In this document: positions 38,841-47,609 of the stretch, piece after piece
How the letters are laid out: each line of letters begins with the position of its first letter
Numbering within the stretch: position 1 is the stretch's first letter
DNA from: Colwellia sp. TT2012
GTDB taxonomy: Bacteria; Pseudomonadota; Gammaproteobacteria; Enterobacterales; Alteromonadaceae
Direction: 5' to 3'
DNA: 64,000 nucleotides
NCBI RefSeq assembly: GCF_001440345.1
Contig: NZ_LJYX01000021.1
Location: 124,001 to 188,000, forward strand
The notes under the pieces: generated by a model
The model's database searches: none
Told to the model about the DNA's origin: nothing
What the model saw: only the letters and a program-made list of their open reading frames with translations
Program-made: the position numbers and the translations under genes

Positions 38841-39662
38841 ATGAGTACTTTAGAAATAATCATCCTGGCCTTATTACAAGGCTTAACCGAATTTTTACCT
38901 ATTTCCAGTTCCGCTCATCTCATCTTACCCTCACAAATTTTCGGCTGGCAAGATCAGGGCTTAGCCTTTGATGTTGCCGTACATGTTGGCACTTTATTAG
39001 CAGTAATCATGTATTTTCGTAAAGAAGTGGGTGCTATGGCTGTCGCTTGGTTAGGCACTGTCGGTGTTGGCCCAGAAAAAGGCAAGCAAAGCTTTGATGG
39101 CAAACTTGCCTGGTGGATTTTATTTGCCACCATTCCCGCCGGTTTATTTGGTTTATTAGGTAAGGACTTTATCGAAGAACATTTACGTTCTGCCTTAGTC
39201 ATTGCCGCGACAACATTACTGTTTGGCTTTCTTTTAGGCTTTGCTGATATCAAAGCGGGTAAACGTGCAACACATAAGCCGATGGAAAAATTGGGTATTA
39301 AAGGTGCGATGTTAATTGGCTTAGCACAAGCAATTGCCTTAATTCCAGGCACCTCGCGTTCAGGCATTACCATGACCATTGGTTTAATGCTGGGCTTAAG
39401 CCGTGCTAGCGCTGCTCGTTTTTCGTTTTTACTGTCTATTCCTGCCATCACCATGGCCGGTAGTTATTTAACGTTAAAATTGGTGTTATCCGCTGAGGGT
39501 GTTGATTGGTTGGCCATGGGTTTAGGCAGCTTAATAGCTTTTGTCAGTGCTTATGCTTGTATTCATTACTTTCTAATATTGTTAGAAAAACTGGGCATGA
39601 TGCCGTTTGTTATCTACCGATTAATATTAGGTGTTGGCTTATTTTGGTATATTTTAGCTTAG
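38841..39662 (+). CDS. uppP: Undecaprenyl-diphosphate phosphatase
   Basis: Integral membrane enzyme recycling undecaprenyl pyrophosphate, the carrier lipid for cell-wall precursors; overexpression gives bacitracin resistance in family members. The two signature motifs are [17 protein letters not shown] near residue 10 and [13 protein letters not shown] near residue 170. About eight membrane segments give 273 residues, the usual size. It follows folB-folK by 47 bases, and AAAGGA precedes the ATG region, so it may be in the same transcript. Confidence 0.96.
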   Translation: MSTLEIIILALLQGLTEFLPISSSAHLILPSQIFGWQDQGLAFDVAVHVGTLLAVIMYFRKEVGAMAVAWLGTVGVGPEKGKQSFDGKLAWWILFATIPAGLFGLLGKDFIEEHLRSALVIAATTLLFGFLLGFADIKAGKRATHKPMEKLGIKGAMLIGLAQAIALIPGTSRSGITMTIGLMLGLSRASAARFSFLLSIPAITMAGSYLTLKLVLSAEGVDWLAMGLGSLIAFVSAYACIHYFLILLEKLGMMPFVIYRLILGVGLFWYILA

Positions 39663-39813
39663 CATTTTCTTTACGTTTGCTTGTTATGAACCTAGGTTCA
39701 ATAAGTAAATCTATAACAAGCATGCCCCCATTTCATGTTAAAATATTTACCAGTTAAAACTTCACTAGTGAACACTTTACCGTTCAGAAAATCATTACAC
39801 TCGAGAAATAAAT

Positions 39814-40656
39814 ATGATTGCCATTACCCTAGATAATTTTCAAGAAGTCGTTGTTGAACAGTCAAAAAGCAAATTAGTCCTGGTTACCTTTTGGGCTGAA
39901 CAAGTCCCTGAAAGTGTTGAATTACGAGATAAATTAGCCGCCAAGTTATCCGACTTAAGTGACCATATAACGTTGGCGACAGTGGATTGTCAAAAACAAG
40001 AGAAAATTGCTGAGCAGTTTGGCATTAAGGGTTTACCTACCGCTATTTTACTAAAAGATGGCCAACCCCTTGATGGTATTTCAGGACCACAAGATGACGC
40101 TAGCATCGCGACATTTTTAGAGAAATACTTACCTAAGCCAGAAGATATATTATTAGGGCAAGCGAAAAATGCTCTTGATGAAGAGCAGTTAATCGAGGCT
40201 CAAACGGCCATCAAGCAAGCCTATCAAATTGATAATAGTCGTGCCGATATTAAATTAGTATTAATTGATGTTAACTTGCAAACCGGCAATACAACTGAAG
40301 CAAAGGCGTTATTAGATAGCATAATGATGGTTGATCAAGATAGTGACTATCAAGCATTGCTGGCTAAAGTAGAATTAGCACAGCAGGCAGAAAACTCTCC
40401 TGAAATTCAGTCCTTAGAAGCACAATTAGCAACAACACCTGATGATATCAACCTCAGTCAGCAACTTGCTACTCAATACAGCCAAGTTAATCGTCAAGAA
40501 GAAGCACTAACGATATTATTTCGTTTGGTACAAGCGGGTGATGAAAGCACTAAAGGCAAAAGCAAGGAACTGTTTTTAGATGTGTTAAAAGCGTTACCTG
40601 ATGGCGACTCTCTTGCAGCTAAGTTTCGTCGCAAGCTTTACACGCTAATGTACTAA
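39814..40656 (+). CDS. cnoX: CnoX/YbbN-type thioredoxin-fold co-chaperone
   Basis: An N-terminal thioredoxin domain (residues 1-110, ending in the cis-Pro region IKGLPTAILLKDG) is followed by a TPR-like helical domain, 280 residues in total, matching E. coli YbbN/CnoX. The redox site is degenerate: where CxxC is expected the sequence reads FWAEQVPES, without either Cys, so no disulfide exchange is expected at that site. Family knowledge suggests a holdase that hands clients to GroEL or DnaK. It stands alone, followed by an inverted-repeat element. Confidence 0.88.
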   Translation: MIAITLDNFQEVVVEQSKSKLVLVTFWAEQVPESVELRDKLAAKLSDLSDHITLATVDCQKQEKIAEQFGIKGLPTAILLKDGQPLDGISGPQDDASIATFLEKYLPKPEDILLGQAKNALDEEQLIEAQTAIKQAYQIDNSRADIKLVLIDVNLQTGNTTEAKALLDSIMMVDQDSDYQALLAKVELAQQAENSPEIQSLEAQLATTPDDINLSQQLATQYSQVNRQEEALTILFRLVQAGDESTKGKSKELFLDVLKALPDGDSLAAKFRRKLYTLMY

Positions 40657-40765
40657 TGATCTAGTGCACTAATACCTAGCCGAGTGTATTAGCCTTGATT
40701 AATAATATTCAACGGTGTTAGTCCATAAGATAGCGCGAACAAGTATTTAAGCTACTGTCTCGACC

Positions 40766-41029
40766 TATACCCGTTACCATTCAAGATGTATGTTTCAGAG
40801 TGGTTGAGCAATTTCAATTCAAGGCGCTGTGATGAAATAATGGTTGTTCCATTATGAGTTACAGCAACGATGAAGTGATGTTGCTCAAACGCTTCTTCGA
40901 TGGGTTTAACATGACTTTATACCGCGTTAAATAATTAAACCATATAATGACTATGCTTCAATTATTTCCCTTGCCTAAAGCCATGTTAATTCCCACTGAA
41001 ATCGAGCACTTTGAATGGTGACGGGTATA
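40766..41029. repeat. MITE-like inverted-repeat element, subfamily B copy 1
   Basis: A 264-bp element bounded by TATACCCGTTACCATTCAA and the inverted TTGAATGGTGACGGGTATA. Its reverse complement matches 54995-55353 over nearly its whole length, apart from an extra 95 bp in that copy. There is no coding frame. It occupies the convergent gap between cnoX and zapE, beside their terminator. Confidence 0.9.
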
Positions 41030-41040
41030 TATAGCAAATA

Positions 41041-41080
41041 AAAAGCCCGACTCACTTTAACCGTGAGCCGGGCTTTTTTT
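41041..41080. terminator. Bidirectional terminator between cnoX and zapE
   Basis: AAAAGCCCGACTCAC and GTGAGCCGGGCTTTT form a long stem with one mismatch and a 7-base loop, ending in TTTTTTT on the plus side and an A-run on the other. It lies 35 bases from the zapE stop. Confidence 0.88.
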
Positions 41081-41114
41081 AATATTTAGTTAACGGCTAA
41101 AGCTGAGCTAATGT

Positions 41115-42230
41115 TTATGGTATGTGCTCACTAGCTAGATAATCATGTGATTGCATTTCTTGTAAACGGCTTAAGCAACGTTTAAATTGAAAGGCGAGGC
41201 GACCTCCGCTATACAAGTCTTCTAAAGCCAATTCTGCCGACATAATTAACTTCACATTACGTTCATAAAACTCATCAACCAAGGCAATAAAACGGCGCGT
41301 GGTATCATCACTGTCTGGCCCCATTGCTTTGACATTGGCCATTAATACCGTGTGATATACTTGACTGATTTCCATGTAATCACCCTGGCTACGAGCACTT
41401 TCACACAGTACGGCGAAGTCAAAATAGACCACACCATCACTGACTAAAACAGTCTCTAATTGACGATTATGAATCTCAATAGATTGACCTGCTTTACCTT
41501 CATCACTCGATAGTTGCTTAAAGTAATGTATTAAGTTCTCTTCCGCTTGAGCATCAAGAGGATAATGATATATTTCCGCCTGCTCTAAGGTTCTTAAGCG
41601 ATAATCGATACCACTATCAACATTAACGACTAGGGTATGCTCGTTGATGAGCTTTATTGCTGGTAAAAATCGTTCTCTTTGTAAACCATTAGGATACAGT
41701 TCATCGGGAATAATATTTGAGGTCGCGACTAGGATGACATTATGAGCAAATAACTCTTCGAATAGTGTCCCTAAAATCATGGCATCGGTGATATCTGAGA
41801 CAAAAAATTCATCAAAGCAAATGATCTGTGTTTCATCCGCGAACTTTTTAGCAATGATTTTTAGCGGGTCTGCTTGACCAGATAAACCTTTCAGCTCTAG
41901 GTGAACTCTGTGCATAAAACGATGAAAGTGCACACGAATTTTATTGTCAAAAGGTAAGCTATCATAAAAAGTATCAACCAAATAGGTTTTACCTCGACCA
42001 ACACCGCCCCATAAGTACAAACCTTTAATGGGTTTTTGTTCTTGTTTTTTATATATTTTTTTCCAACGATTCAGTACTTTTTTAAAGCCTGAAACTGCTA
42101 AGGGCTTATTTTGTAAATCGTCATATAAACGTTGTAGATGAATAACAGCATTTTCCTGTGCTGCATCAAATAGAAAATCATCTCTGGTTAAATCTTGTTT
42201 ATACTTATCTATAGGAGAGAGCTTTATCAT
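41115..42230 (-). CDS. zapE: Cell-division ATPase ZapE (AFG1-like)
   Basis: AAA-type ATPase that acts on the Z-ring in E. coli. Walker A is WGGVGRGKTYLVD near residue 73, and Walker B is IICFDEFFVSD near residue 137. An arginine-rich FHRFMHRVH segment lies between. Length is 371 residues (E. coli 375). It is divergent from zapG, with degQ and degS following, exactly the E. coli arrangement. The protein is cytoplasmic. Confidence 0.95.
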   Translation of the reverse strand: MIKLSPIDKYKQDLTRDDFLFDAAQENAVIHLQRLYDDLQNKPLAVSGFKKVLNRWKKIYKKQEQKPIKGLYLWGGVGRGKTYLVDTFYDSLPFDNKIRVHFHRFMHRVHLELKGLSGQADPLKIIAKKFADETQIICFDEFFVSDITDAMILGTLFEELFAHNVILVATSNIIPDELYPNGLQRERFLPAIKLINEHTLVVNVDSGIDYRLRTLEQAEIYHYPLDAQAEENLIHYFKQLSSDEGKAGQSIEIHNRQLETVLVSDGVVYFDFAVLCESARSQGDYMEISQVYHTVLMANVKAMGPDSDDTTRRFIALVDEFYERNVKLIMSAELALEDLYSGGRLAFQFKRCLSRLQEMQSHDYLASEHIP

Positions 42231-42413
42231 GGAGAGCCTACGTTATTTAAAATCAATTCTTAAGGTATTCTGAGGTACTTGAAAAAGAGCAATTTGCTAA
42301 GATATATAACTAAGCATTAGCTAAGCAAATTGTTTTGATGCTAGTATAATCTATCTCGGTATCATATTTATACCCAACGAATCAATTTCTCTTTACAATG
42401 AAAGGTACACCCT

Positions 42414-42869
42414 ATGGATGTAGTAATAGCTCTAGTCATTTTTATCATCGGCGGCATTGGTGGTTTTTTCGCAACTCGTCTTCTTTCCAATACTAGCCAA
42501 GAGCAACGTAAATTAGCGGAGCAAGTTAATAAAAGTGAAGCGGCTTTGGAACAATACCAACTTGATGTTGCCGAGCATTTATCAAGCTCAGCCAAGTTAC
42601 TGGACCAAATGAATAATACTTGCCAAACGGCGATGAAACAAATGCAAGAAAGCACCCATCTGCTACAAAAAGCAACCTCTATTGAAGTTGACAGCATGCC
42701 GTTTTTTTCAGCCGAGACTCAGCAACAACTAGCGCAAACAGCAACTTTACGTCATCAAAAACGAAGCAGTGATACCGCTGAGAGCATCACAGAAGCACCT
42801 CTTGATTACTCGGATAATCCAAGTGGCCTATTTACCGATCAGAAACAAAAAGTTACAACTGCGGAGTGA
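42414..42869 (+). CDS. zapG: ZapG/YhcB family envelope protein (DUF1043)
   Basis: One N-terminal membrane anchor (residues 3-22, VVIALVIFIIGGIGGFFATRL) is followed by a coiled-coil (about 25-90) and a low-complexity polar tail; 151 residues. It matches the YhcB/DUF1043 family, implicated in cell-envelope and division coordination. It lies divergent from zapE and upstream of degQ, as in E. coli. The 184-base gap with zapE must contain both promoters. Confidence 0.9.
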   Translation: MDVVIALVIFIIGGIGGFFATRLLSNTSQEQRKLAEQVNKSEAALEQYQLDVAEHLSSSAKLLDQMNNTCQTAMKQMQESTHLLQKATSIEVDSMPFFSAETQQQLAQTATLRHQKRSSDTAESITEAPLDYSDNPSGLFTDQKQKVTTAE

Positions 42870-42996
42870 TTTGATACACAATTGTCTGAACTAAAACCTT
42901 TTATTTCAGTCTATTTGAGCATATTTATAAAAGTTAACAGCACACTCGTTAGCTTTTTTTATTGGTGTATTAATATATCTCGGAGAACTCTTAAAT

Positions 42997-44370
42997 ATGA
43001 AAAAGTCATCTAAACTGTCTAAATTATCACTTGTAGTCAGTGCTGCATTATTCTCATCTACCCTAGCACTCACTAGCGCGCCAGTTTTAGCAAATTGGCC
43101 CGCGCAAGTCGATGGTCAAGTTATGCCTAGTTTGGCACCCATGCTTGAACATACCACGCCAGCCGTAGTCAGTATTTCTGTAATAGGCACCCATAAAGTT
43201 CCGCAGCAAAATGTCCCGGAGGCTTTTAAATTTTTCTTTGGTAACAAGAGGCAAAGTCAGCCTCAACCACAGCCTTTTCGTGGCCTGGGTTCAGGTGTCA
43301 TTATCGATAGCGAAAAAGGTTATATAGTTACCAATTATCATGTGATAGAAAACGCTGATGAAATAATGGTCACCTTAAAAGATGGTCGTCAATTAGAAGC
43401 AATAAAAATAGGTAGCGATGCAAAAAGTGATATCGCCTTATTACAAATCAAGTCGGACAATTTAACTGAAATAAAGTTGGCAGACTCTGATGAGCTGCGC
43501 GTAGGCGATTTCGCTATCGCTATTGGTAGTCCTTTTGGCTTAGGGCAGACAGTAACGTCCGGCATTGTTAGTGCCCTTGGTCGCAGCAACTTAAATATTG
43601 AACATTATGAAGACTTTATTCAAACCGATGCGGCAATAAATAGTGGAAATTCCGGCGGCGCTTTAGTTAATTTACGCGGTGAATTAATTGGCATTAATAC
43701 GGCTATAATAGGCCCTAGTGGTGGTAATGTCGGTATTGGTTTTGCTATCCCAAGTAATATGATGCATAACCTTATCAAACAAATTATAGAGTTTGGTGAG
43801 GTCCATCGAGGCATTCTTGGTGTATCAGGGCGCAGTGTTAATAGCGAAATAGCCAAAGCTATGGAGCTAGATATCAGCCAAGGCGGTTTTATTGAACAAG
43901 TGATGCCAGACTCAGCGGCTGATGAAGCAGGTATTAAAGCCGGTGATGTTATCGTTGGCATGAATGGTAAAGCAATTAAAAGTTTCCTTGAATTACGCGC
44001 TAAAATAGGCTCAATTGGCGCCAATACCACGGTTAATTTAACGATAATAAGAGATGGTGACAAAAAAGTATTTACCGTAAAATTAAAACAAGATCAAAGT
44101 GCGGAGATTAGTCCAGCAAGTATTCACCGTATGTTAGCGGGTGCTCAACTAGAAAATAGCACTAAAAAGCAGGCGATAATTATAGAGCAAGTTGCTCAAG
44201 GCTCTCCGGCTGAAATGGCAGGATTAAAAGCGGGTGATCTCATCACTGGTGTTAATCGTAGTCGTATCAAAGATATTGCGCAACTACGTGATTACCTTAA
44301 AGATAAAACCGGTGTCTTAGCACTCAATATTGTTCGTGATAATCATGTCCAGTATATAATGATCCGCTAA
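42997..44370 (+). CDS. degQ: Periplasmic serine protease DegQ/DegP
   Basis: Do-type protease/chaperone for misfolded periplasmic proteins. A signal peptide ends near PVLANWP (residue 31-33). The catalytic triad is His in TNYHVIENAD, Asp in KSDIALLQI, and Ser in NSGNSGGALVN. Two PDZ domains follow (about 265-350 and 375-455). Length is 457 residues. CGGAGA precedes the ATG. The position next to degS favours the name degQ over degP. A very strong terminator (44667-44724) and a repeat element separate it from degS. Confidence 0.96.
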   Translation: MKKSSKLSKLSLVVSAALFSSTLALTSAPVLANWPAQVDGQVMPSLAPMLEHTTPAVVSISVIGTHKVPQQNVPEAFKFFFGNKRQSQPQPQPFRGLGSGVIIDSEKGYIVTNYHVIENADEIMVTLKDGRQLEAIKIGSDAKSDIALLQIKSDNLTEIKLADSDELRVGDFAIAIGSPFGLGQTVTSGIVSALGRSNLNIEHYEDFIQTDAAINSGNSGGALVNLRGELIGINTAIIGPSGGNVGIGFAIPSNMMHNLIKQIIEFGEVHRGILGVSGRSVNSEIAKAMELDISQGGFIEQVMPDSAADEAGIKAGDVIVGMNGKAIKSFLELRAKIGSIGANTTVNLTIIRDGDKKVFTVKLKQDQSAEISPASIHRMLAGAQLENSTKKQAIIIEQVAQGSPAEMAGLKAGDLITGVNRSRIKDIAQLRDYLKDKTGVLALNIVRDNHVQYIMIR

Positions 44371-44371
44371 T

Positions 44372-44637
44372 TATACCCAAGCCCCCTCAAGATGCAGGAT
44401 TCAGCTGGAATTAGCAACGTATTTAGGCAAGGCATTGATTGAAGAGAATAGTTATTCTATTGTCGAAGTCAAAAACGTAGCGTAAATCGTTTATAAACCA
44501 GCCATTCTGGGACGTCTGAGAAAATCACGTTCGTCGTTGCGTAGTTCATTAAGGGAATAACCCTTAATGAAATACACGCCTTGAACATGAATCGCTCAGG
44601 CGTCCTGAAACGAGCATCTTGAAGTCGCTTGGGTATA
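44372..44637. repeat. MITE-like inverted-repeat element, subfamily A copy 2
   Basis: 266 bp between TATACCCAAGCCCCCTCAAG and the inverted end CTTGAAGTCGCTTGGGTATA. The interior matches 8487-8800, with the shared AGGCAAGGCATTGATTGAAG and a small AGAATAGTTATTCT hairpin, but lacks that copy's central cassette. It starts two bases after the degQ stop codon, so the degQ mRNA carries the whole element in its 3' untranslated region. Confidence 0.9.
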
Positions 44638-44666
44638 TCTATTTGGCATAGCTAAATTTACATCTT

Positions 44667-44724
44667 AAGCTGATCATATTGACCCTGCTATTCAATAGCT
44701 GGGTCAATATGATCAGCTTTTTTT
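44667..44724 (+). terminator. Very long hairpin terminator between degQ and degS
   Basis: AAGCTGATCATATTGACCC and its exact complement (44701-44719) form a perfect 19-bp stem. The 15-base loop itself contains CTATT/AATAG. TTTTTT follows. It should stop degQ transcription completely, so degS needs a promoter in the remaining 45 bases or read-through. Confidence 0.9.
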
Positions 44725-44768
44725 ATGTTACACTGAAAATCTTGGCACAACATAAAATAAGATAGCCT

Positions 44769-45839
44769 TTGAAACTCTTCTCTTCAATAAAATATACATT
44801 CACAGCAATCAGTTACGGCATCTTCTTAGCTGTGGTGCTATTACTACTGATGCCTGGCTTAGTGCCTGGCTTAAATGGTACTAGTTTGGTAACAAGCCTT
44901 TTTAAAGGCAGTCAAGCGCAGCAGGCGCCACTGTCCTTTGCTAAGGCAGTTAGCATCGCCAGCCCCGCTGTGGTAAACATTTACTCAGAACAAATTGAAG
45001 TGAATCCGCAATACGGCCGTAAAGCGCGTAAAAGTACCCGCTTAGGCTCAGGGGTAATTATGGACAGCCATGGTTATATTTTGACTAACTTACATGTTAT
45101 TAGCCAAGCCGACCTTATTCAGGTATTACTGCAAAATGGTCAAATCTATCCCGCTGAACTAATAGGTTTTGATCATTATACTGATTTAGCCGTGTTGAAA
45201 GTAAATGCTAGCAATCTGCCAGTCATTCCACAAAAAGAGCAACAAATATCATTAGTGGGCGATATAGTTCTAGCCATAGGTAATCCGCTCAATTTAGGCC
45301 AAACCGTAACCCAAGGCATCATTAGTGCGACGGGGCGAAATGGCTTGAGCAATACCAGCTATTTAGAGTTTTTACAAATGGATGCCGCCATCAATGAAGG
45401 CAACTCAGGCGGAGCACTCATCAATAGCAATGGTATTTTAGTGGGCATCAATTCAAGAAAATTCACCCAGTCTAATCCTCAACTAACGATTCAAGGAATT
45501 TTCTTCGCCGTGCCTTATCAACTTGCCTATAAGGTGATGCGTCAGATCATTGAAAATGGCAAAGTTGTCCGTGGCTGGTTAGGTATTTCCACGACCAAGT
45601 ACCATAGAGAGTTAAAAGGCTTTGTTGTTGATGAAGTAATGGCACATAGCCCAGCAGAAATTGCCGGTATACAAGTAAACGATGTGGTTTATCAAATCGA
45701 TAACGAGTCAATTGATAGCGTCACCGACGCCTTAGATATCATTGCTGAAACACCGCCAAATACCGAGTTAACCTTTAAGGTTTATCGACAAGGTAATGCC
45801 ATAACCATCAAAGTTAAAATTATTGAGCTCTCTAACTAG
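44769..45839 (+). CDS. degS: Membrane-anchored site-1 protease DegS
   Basis: Senses misfolded outer-membrane proteins and starts RseA cleavage in the sigma-E pathway. One N-terminal anchor (about residues 10-32) is followed by a trypsin-like domain: His in LTNLHVISQ, Asp in YTDLAVLKV, and Ser in NEGNSGGALIN. A single PDZ domain ends the protein. 356 residues with one PDZ separates it from DegQ. The start codon is TTG at 44769 with only a weak purine-rich site; no ATG lies close by. rseA and rpoE are not in the window. Confidence 0.95.
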   Translation: MKLFSSIKYTFTAISYGIFLAVVLLLLMPGLVPGLNGTSLVTSLFKGSQAQQAPLSFAKAVSIASPAVVNIYSEQIEVNPQYGRKARKSTRLGSGVIMDSHGYILTNLHVISQADLIQVLLQNGQIYPAELIGFDHYTDLAVLKVNASNLPVIPQKEQQISLVGDIVLAIGNPLNLGQTVTQGIISATGRNGLSNTSYLEFLQMDAAINEGNSGGALINSNGILVGINSRKFTQSNPQLTIQGIFFAVPYQLAYKVMRQIIENGKVVRGWLGISTTKYHRELKGFVVDEVMAHSPAEIAGIQVNDVVYQIDNESIDSVTDALDIIAETPPNTELTFKVYRQGNAITIKVKIIELSN

Positions 45840-45878
45840 GCTTTCCTAGGTGATAAACAATTAGCTTGAATGATTAAT

Positions 45879-45918
45879 AAAAAAAAGGCAGACGGTATAA
45901 ATACCGCCTGCCTTTTTT
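45879..45918. terminator. Bidirectional terminator between degS and dsbA
   Basis: AAAAAAGGCAGACGGTAT and ATACCGCCTGCCTTTTTT pair over 18 positions with one mismatch, with runs of A and T at both sides. It lies between the two convergent genes, 16 bases from the dsbA stop. Confidence 0.9.
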
Positions 45919-45933
45919 AACGAGAAAAAGTAT

Positions 45934-46578
45934 TTACGAATCTAATTCAAGTAAATATTTAACTAGGTTTTGGTAATCTTGCTCAAAATTCTTTCTATCT
46001 AATTTAGTTGCGTCAATTTTATATTTACCATTAACAATAATTGTTGGCACACCCGTTAACACTCGTTTTTCACTCATGTTGTCTTGGTGTTTTTTCATTG
46101 ATTTAGCTTGTGAATTAACACTAAAGCTTTTCATCAGTTTATCGAATTTATCACCATCTGCGCCATTTAGCACAAAGATATTGCGTATATCTTTTTCAGA
46201 AGTAATCACCGATTTTTGCACATGAATATAATTAAAGACCGCACCAATTAATTTGTCGGCATCACCTAGTTGCTCAGCGACTACAATTGCTTTGGTGATC
46301 ATTTGTTGGATTTTAGTACTGGCTGTACGAAGAAAGTCAACATGGTTACGCTTAAATGAAGCATCCGCAGGTAAAGTCTTTTTAAGGCTATGCATGATAG
46401 GCTCATACTTAAAACAGTGACCACAATATACTGAGAAATATTCTCGCACTTCTTTTTTCTTAGTGACCGTCTCATTCACTTTAGTATATTGCTCCCCTTC
46501 AGTGTATTGTGCAGCTGCAGCACCTACAGATAAGACCAATAGCGGCATTAACAGAAGAGATTTTAGTAATTTGTTCAT
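45934..46578 (-). CDS. dsbA: Thiol:disulfide interchange protein DsbA
   Basis: Periplasmic oxidase that introduces disulfides into exported proteins. A signal peptide of about 23 residues (ending GAAAAQ) is followed by a thioredoxin fold with the active site FSVYCGHCFKYEP near residue 52. The helical insertion and the cis-Pro loop TGVPTIIVNGKY follow. The active site is CGHC, the PDI-type dipeptide, rather than the usual DsbA CPHC, which should alter redox potential. 214 residues is normal. It follows srkA by 44 bases, the order known from E. coli. Confidence 0.94.
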   Translation of the reverse strand: MNKLLKSLLLMPLLVLSVGAAAAQYTEGEQYTKVNETVTKKKEVREYFSVYCGHCFKYEPIMHSLKKTLPADASFKRNHVDFLRTASTKIQQMITKAIVVAEQLGDADKLIGAVFNYIHVQKSVITSEKDIRNIFVLNGADGDKFDKLMKSFSVNSQAKSMKKHQDNMSEKRVLTGVPTIIVNGKYKIDATKLDRKNFEQDYQNLVKYLLELDS

Positions 46579-46622
46579 TATTTTTTCCTAAAGTAAAATG
46601 GCCCTATTTATCATAACTAGAG

Positions 46623-47609
46623 CTAAAAATTATTCAAACTTAACGGCGGTTGTTGTAAGGCAGACATTTGCTCTTTCAACATGAGTATTTGCTGTTCCCA
46701 ATATTTCTCAGTATTAAACCAAGGGAAATTTAGGGGGAAAGCAGGATCCTGCCAGCGTTTACACAACCATGCCATATAATTAACCAGTCGCATAGTTCTT
46801 AATGATTCTATCAAGAGCAACTGCTCACTTTCAAAGGTAAAAAACTCCTCATAACCCATCAATAAAGTATCAAGCTGTAATAACTGCTGTTGTCTGTCTC
46901 CTGATAACATCATCCATAGATCTTGAATGGCGGGACCGGTTCGACAATCATCGAAGTCAACAAAGTGAGGTCCTTCATCACGCCATAATATATTACCGGC
47001 ATGACAATCACCATGTAAGCGAATTTGCTTAGTATGTTGTGCGGGCAAATACTGCTCGGCTGCAACCGCAATGACATGATCTAAAATGGTAAAAAATGCT
47101 GTTGATAAACTTTTTGGCACATAGTTCGAGGCTATGATACCTTCACGTGCTTGTAACAGTAGCTCATCAGTATTAAAATTTGGCCTATGTTGAAAGTCAT
47201 TTTGCGATGAAACGGCATGAATACGAGCAATAAATCGTCCCATCCACTCTAGCTGGTTAAGATTGTCAACCTCAAAAATACGTCCACCTCGACAAGGAAA
47301 TACGGCAAAATGATAACCTTTATATTCAAATAAACTTTCGCCATTGACTTTCAGTGGCGCAACTATCGGTAATTCTTGCTCAGCAAGTTCAAAGGAAAAA
47401 TCATGCTCTTCGTGAATCTGCTTAAGCTGCCATCGCTGCGGACGGTAGAACTTAGTCACATATTTAACTAAGTTATCATCATGAAATTGATAGACACGAT
47501 TCTCATAACTATTGAGCGCCAGTAAACCGCTATCAACACTAAATCCTGCACTTTCTAAACCATCAATAATTAAGTCTGGTGACAAGGCACTAAAATCAAA
47601 GGAGGCCAT
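46623..47609 (-). CDS. srkA: Stress response kinase A (YihE)
   Basis: Eukaryotic-like Ser/Thr kinase fold related to choline/aminoglycoside kinases. The catalytic loop is RLHGDCHAGNILWRDE near residue 200, and the metal-binding VDFDDCRTGPAIQDLW follows. Length is 328 residues, identical to E. coli SrkA. Its ATG overlaps the ccoG stop as TAATG. dsbA follows, a gene pair conserved in gammaproteobacteria, where the link is to envelope stress. The phosphorylated substrate is unknown. Confidence 0.94.
   Translation of the reverse strand: MASFDFSALSPDLIIDGLESAGFSVDSGLLALNSYENRVYQFHDDNLVKYVTKFYRPQRWQLKQIHEEHDFSFELAEQELPIVAPLKVNGESLFEYKGYHFAVFPCRGGRIFEVDNLNQLEWMGRFIARIHAVSSQNDFQHRPNFNTDELLLQAREGIIASNYVPKSLSTAFFTILDHVIAVAAEQYLPAQHTKQIRLHGDCHAGNILWRDEGPHFVDFDDCRTGPAIQDLWMMLSGDRQQQLLQLDTLLMGYEEFFTFESEQLLLIESLRTMRLVNYMAWLCKRWQDPAFPLNFPWFNTEKYWEQQILMLKEQMSALQQPPLSLNNF

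Noticed and set aside
38954..39454. 166-codon minus-strand frame within uppP
   Set aside because: It is antisense to a strongly conserved gene, and its Ala/Pro/Lys-rich product is typical of a shadow frame.
43620..44063. 147-codon minus-strand frame within degQ
   Set aside because: It is antisense to the PDZ coding region and has no independent support.
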